Assembly (NCBI GenBank): GCA_004431415.1
Contig: QPMI01000416.1
Span: 434,001 to 498,000 of the forward strand
Origin: Cyanophora paradoxa
Taxonomy: Eukaryota > Glaucocystophyceae > Cyanophorales > Cyanophoraceae
Direction: 5' to 3'
DNA: 64,000 nt
The first letter of the stretch is position 1. The number at the start of each line of letters is the position of its first letter. The translations under genes were made by a program, and so were the position numbers. Under the pieces are notes generated by a model. That model saw nothing but the letters and a program-made list of their open reading frames with translations, was not told where the DNA came from and searched no databases. Positions 61,301-64,000 of the stretch are shown here, piece by piece.

Positions 61301-64000
61301 ATGGGGACAAGGGCGGGGGGGCGGGCGGGGGGGCGGGCACCACGAAGGTGTGGTTCCAGGCGGGCGTGCCCCCGTAGTGGTCGGCGACGAGCAGGGCGAC
61401 GTTGAGCGCGATCATCACCACGATCGCCGGCTCGAACCTGGAGGGGGAGATTTTGAGAAAGGGGAGACGAGGCCAGGCCGTGCCTCGCATTTCTAAGCTG
61501 GCCTAGTCAGGCTTCGAGGCTAGCCTAAGCCGAGCCTAGTCAGGCTTCAGACTTGCGGTCCACGACTTGCGGACGCAGTTCTTGCGGACGCCTTTCTAGC
61601 CCTTGGGTTCGCGTCTCTAGGCCGGGCTAGGCCAGACTTGTGCTTGCTCGCTTGCGGACCAGGACTTGCGGACGAGGCGGTAGAGGCGGCGGCGCCACTG
61701 GGCGCGGGGCTTGCGCATGCGGGGGCGGATCCCCGTCGACGTCGCGTACTGCAGCACCTGCCGGGGGCCGGGGGTCGGGCGCGGAGGCGCAGAAGGGCGG
61801 AAAAGGGCGGGGCGAGGCGAGGCGGGGCTAGGCGGCGCGCGGGCGCTCTTGGCATCCCAGCGGCCCCAGCGGCGGAGCGGCGGTGGGCGGGAACGGAGCG
61901 GGAGGGAGGGACGGCGGGCGGGTGCGACGGGGCGCCCGACGAACGAACGAACCTCCGCCCACTGCTTCTGGTCGTGGGAGAGCGCGTCCGCGTCGTACCC
62001 CTGCAGCGAGCGTGAGGAAAGAAGGAGGAGCGACAAGGAGTAGGAACGAAGGGGAAGCGCGCCTGGGAGGCGGCGGCGAGGGACATCTGCTCGCGGGACG
62101 GACGGCTCAGACGACATCGTCGCGGGGGGGAGGGGGGGGGGGTAGGAGGACCTGCTCGCGGGCGCGGGAGAAGGCGGAGACCACCACGGCGATGTACCAG
62201 TTGAGCACCACCTGTCGGGGGTGGGAAAAGGTGCAGGAGTTAGGAGTTAGAAGTTAGGCGACGAGCCTAGACTAATCTAGTGAGGAGAACCAAAGAGGAC
62301 TGATAGCTGAAGAAACTCATTTAGCAACTTGGAAGCCCTCCGACCTCGCGAGCTAAGAGCGAGACCAGCGGGGGCCGCCCAGCGCTCGGATTAACTAGTG
62401 AGTTAGTTATCACTAGACTAATCTAGTGAGTTAGTAATAAGACGAATCTAGTGATTTAGTTAGATCCGAGGACCGAGGAGGACTGATAGATAGCCAAAGA
62501 AACTCGTTTAACAACTCGGAAGCCTCCCGCCTCGCTAAGAGCGGGGGCTGCCCAGCGCTCGGACCCGGGAGAGCGACTAACGCCCGATCGAGGGGGGGTA
62601 CACTCGGACTCGGACTCGGGGAAGCCTCCGACCTCGCTAAGAGCGAGACGAGCACTCGGACCCGGCCGAACGACCAACGCCCGATCGAGGGGGGGTACAG
62701 GGCGCACGAAGACTCCTAGGAGGACGAAGGCGAGGAAGAAGACGGAGGCCGCCATCCCCGCGTTCGGCTCCGGGCCCTCGTCCACCTGGGGGGGGTACAG
62801 GGTTAGGGATATTTTCTTTTTTTTGGGGGGGGGGGTAAGCGGACCCCGCGGGCGTCGACGGCGTTCCACATGATCGCCATCCATCCCTGAGGCAGCGCGG
62901 GGTACGCCGAAAGTAAGATAAAACTAGATCGCGCCGTGTCTGGCGATAGAGAGGGGCTCCCGACGGGATCCGCTCGCGAACGAAGGGTGAGATGCGAGCG
63001 GGTCCCGTCCGTCGCGGAAGGGGATCGACAGGAGCTGGAAATAGATAGACAGAGAGAGAGAGGGCGGAATCCTATCGCTAGGGGGAAAGGGAGGGAAGCG
63101 CTCGCCTCGAACATGGCGACTTCGAAGCACGTCAGGAGCGCGTTCAGCACATTGTCGAAGCTGCGCCGGGGAAGAGAGGGAGCCGGGGTCAAGGTGTGGG
63201 GGGGGGGGAAGAGGAAGGACGAGGGGGGTACGCGCTTCGCGTGGTGGACGAGCCACCGCCTCTGCTGCTCCGTCTGCGCTCGCGCGGCGTCAGAATCGAA
63301 GAGAAGAAGTGGGCCCGAAGGGATTCGAACCCGGGTACTGGGATCGAGGAAGGAGCCGGAGCAGTCGTCCCGGAACTGAATCGAGCCGTCGTTGCAGTAC
63401 CCGTACCGGCCCATGAAGAGCTGTTCGGGGTAGGAGAAAATGAATCAGCGATGGGGGGGGAGCGAATGTGGCGGGGGGTACGCGGCGAGCCTGCACGCCG
63501 AGGGTGGCGAAGAAACCCCAGAACATCCAGATGAGACTGTACCCCCGGGGCGTAAGACAAGCGAGGCAGGCCGTTCGAATCAGGCGCAAGCAGGCCGTTG
63601 GGCATTAGCACTAGGCAAGCAGGCGCAAGGCCTGGAGCAAGCAAGCAGGGCGCGCGCGCGTCGTCGTAGATGGCGCACAGGGAGACGCGGAAGATGTAGG
63701 GGACCGCCTTGGCGACCGACATGACGATCACCTGCGCGGGGCGGGGCGGGGCGTGAGGCGGGCCGGGCGAGGGTACGGGAGAAAGGAAGGAAGGGGCGGG
63801 GCGCGCGGCGTAGGCGCGTGTATATCGTAGCTGGTTAAGGCTCGAGCTCTCTAAGAGCAGCTAAGCTTCTTTTCGAGCCCAATCAAGCTTCTCAGCGAGC
63901 TCAAACTCAACCGGGCTTCGAGCCGAGCTGGCTTCGAATCGAGCTGATCAAGCTCAAGCTCAACCAGCCTCAATCTCATCTTAGCTTGAGAGCGGATCGT
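55107..64000 (-). CDS. Voltage-gated Ca2+-channel-like alpha subunit, 5' part outside window
   Basis: Right to left. Domain III: S4-S5 linker VIVMSVAKAVPYIFRVSL (about 63730), S5 SLIWMFWGFFATLGVQ, loop LFMGRYGYCND, pore FDNVLNALLTCFEVAMFE joined to GWMAIMWNAVDA, S6 in two exons (MAASVFFLAFVLLGVFV; NWYIAVVVSAFSRARE). Domain IV: S1 FEPAIVVMIALNVALLVADH, S2 WLNVAFSLFFLAEAFVKLA, S3 AWRRSDFVIVVVCSAGALL, S4 VRALRVLRVARVFRLFARTR, S5 LPQLAEVTAAFALLFFVYAV, filter TGENWNEIM (Glu codon split by the intron at 59240-59160), S6 YLNLFVAVVIDRFAVN. After S6 an EF-like segment (FLRAWERHDPTASGFV; LLREVGLPLGLGPNADRLE) and an IQ motif (CLQARWRGIVARRR) match CaV/NaV C-termini. The tail is Gly/Ser/Arg-rich with repeated DPDDYDR-type modules and stops at 55107. 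Glu in the domain III and IV filters suggests Ca2+ selectivity (family rule). One or more donors may be GC (domain III pore exon end, 63106). Confidence 0.88.
55281..55345. repeat. (GCC)n trinucleotide repeat, coding polyglycine
   Basis: An uninterrupted GCC/CCG run on the + strand. On the coding strand it is GGC and is read as about 20 consecutive Gly in the C-terminal tail of the channel protein, between a Pro/Glu/Asp-rich part and TRRGSAPVVV. Confidence 0.85.
56648..56876 (-). repeat. Three tandem copies of an exon end plus 5' splice site
   Basis: On the coding strand the exon ends GACGACTACGACAG (PDDYDR) followed by donor GTCCGC (+ coordinates about 56856-56876). The block GACGACTACGACAGG recurs inside the intron at about 56779-56794 and 56648-56663. 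The sequence between copies is also repeated (TCTATCCCCTC, GGCTATCTATC, CTCTCCGCGGGCGGGCGG). The units are therefore about 82 and 131 bp of tandem duplication. Confidence 0.85.
59965..60110. repeat. TATCGCCCTTCAGCCCACT-type repeat in a channel intron
   Basis: ATCGCCCTTCAG occurs at three sites and CAGCCCACT at three sites in this AT-richer part of the intron between the domain IV S3 and S4 exons. There is also a GCTAGCTAGCTAG run. Confidence 0.7.
60248..60396 (-). repeat. Exon end plus 5' splice site duplicated inside a channel intron
   Basis: The domain IV S3 exon ends GACGACTCCAACCTCG followed by GCGTGCGCCC (+ about 60360-60396). A near copy, GACGATTCCAACCTTG followed by GCGTGCGCCC, lies about 112 bp into the intron (+ 60248-60284). 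Confidence 0.8.
60521..60836. repeat. Direct duplication inside a channel intron, offset 275 bp
   Basis: GAGGGAGGAGAAGGTTAGGG followed by TGGAGGGGCGCGCGCGAGTG occurs at 60521-60560 and again at 60796-60835 without a difference. Both copies are in the intron between the domain IV S2 and S3 exons. Confidence 0.85.
61152..61210. repeat. GATCA pentamer microsatellite
   Basis: About ten GATCA units, with small interruptions, in the intron between the S1 and S2 exons of domain IV. Confidence 0.9.
62270..62710. repeat. Tandem segmental repeats in the domain III S6 intron
   Basis: Blocks with GAGGACTGATAG, AAGAAACTC, GCCTCCGACCTCGC, TAAGAGCG, CCCAGCGCTCGGA and AACGCCCGATCGAGGGGGGG recur two or three times in order. 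The last block abuts the donor side of the intron on the coding strand. Confidence 0.75.

Noticed and set aside
63315-63340. Possible tRNA 3' half (GGGTTCGAATCCC on the minus strand)
   Set aside because: No matching acceptor, D or anticodon arms within 100 bp, and the stem pairs only three to four bases. Kept only as a word-level observation.

Overview
The window looks like nuclear DNA from a GC-rich, probably photosynthetic, single-celled eukaryote. Genes are broken by many short introns with GT-AG ends, and the donors are very often GTGCGC. There are no bacterial-type operons. A ClpC chaperone with a leader in front of its N domain points to a plastid. I cannot fix the lineage from sequence alone; a haptophyte- or pelagophyte-like alga is a reasonable guess, not a result.

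Layout from left to right. 1-2092: GC-rich leader with a tandem duplication and three GACGTCAGC words. 2093-8281 (+): HECT-type E3 ubiquitin ligase, visibly less GC-rich than the rest. 8282-10466: convergent intergenic space. 10467-15735 (-): RNA-binding protein with four RRM-like units, an RS-rich stretch and a C-terminal coiled coil. 16050-17197 (+): membrane-linked protein ending in a RING finger. 17519-21875 (+): COPII coat protein of the Sec23/Sec24 family. 21876-24004: convergent spacer with a duplicated segment, a 37-base G run and a stranded copy of a MATH-BTB C-terminal tail. 24005-28347 (-): ClpC. 29130-31023 (+): unrecognised protein with a compact beta-rich core and an acidic tail, possibly a transcription regulator. 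31024-32048: convergent spacer with four strong hairpins. 32049-34588 (-) and 34912-37655 (+): head-to-head pair of recent MATH-BTB paralogues. 38152-53574 (-): giant membrane protein with a signal peptide, NHL-type propeller repeats, fibronectin type III domains, a 5-kb array of a 42-bp Ser-Pro repeat, and a TRP-like membrane region interrupted by a cytoplasmic disordered loop of well over 1,000 residues. 54468-54865: hAT-like MITE with an 8-bp target duplication. 55107-64000 (-): four-domain voltage-gated Ca2+-channel-like subunit, present from the end of domain III S4 to the C-terminus and cut by the window edge.

The genes do not form one pathway. Three (HECT, RING, MATH-BTB pair) could act in ubiquitin-dependent turnover, one in ER export, one in plastid protein quality control, and two large genes encode surface or membrane channels.

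The most unusual signals are: the Ser-Pro minisatellite whose reading frame is fixed only by the fibronectin exons spliced to it; introns that contain extra copies of the preceding exon end plus its 5' splice site (three separate cases); a GTACCCC word that follows the transcribed strand in the introns of GC-rich genes; and the four-hairpin cluster.
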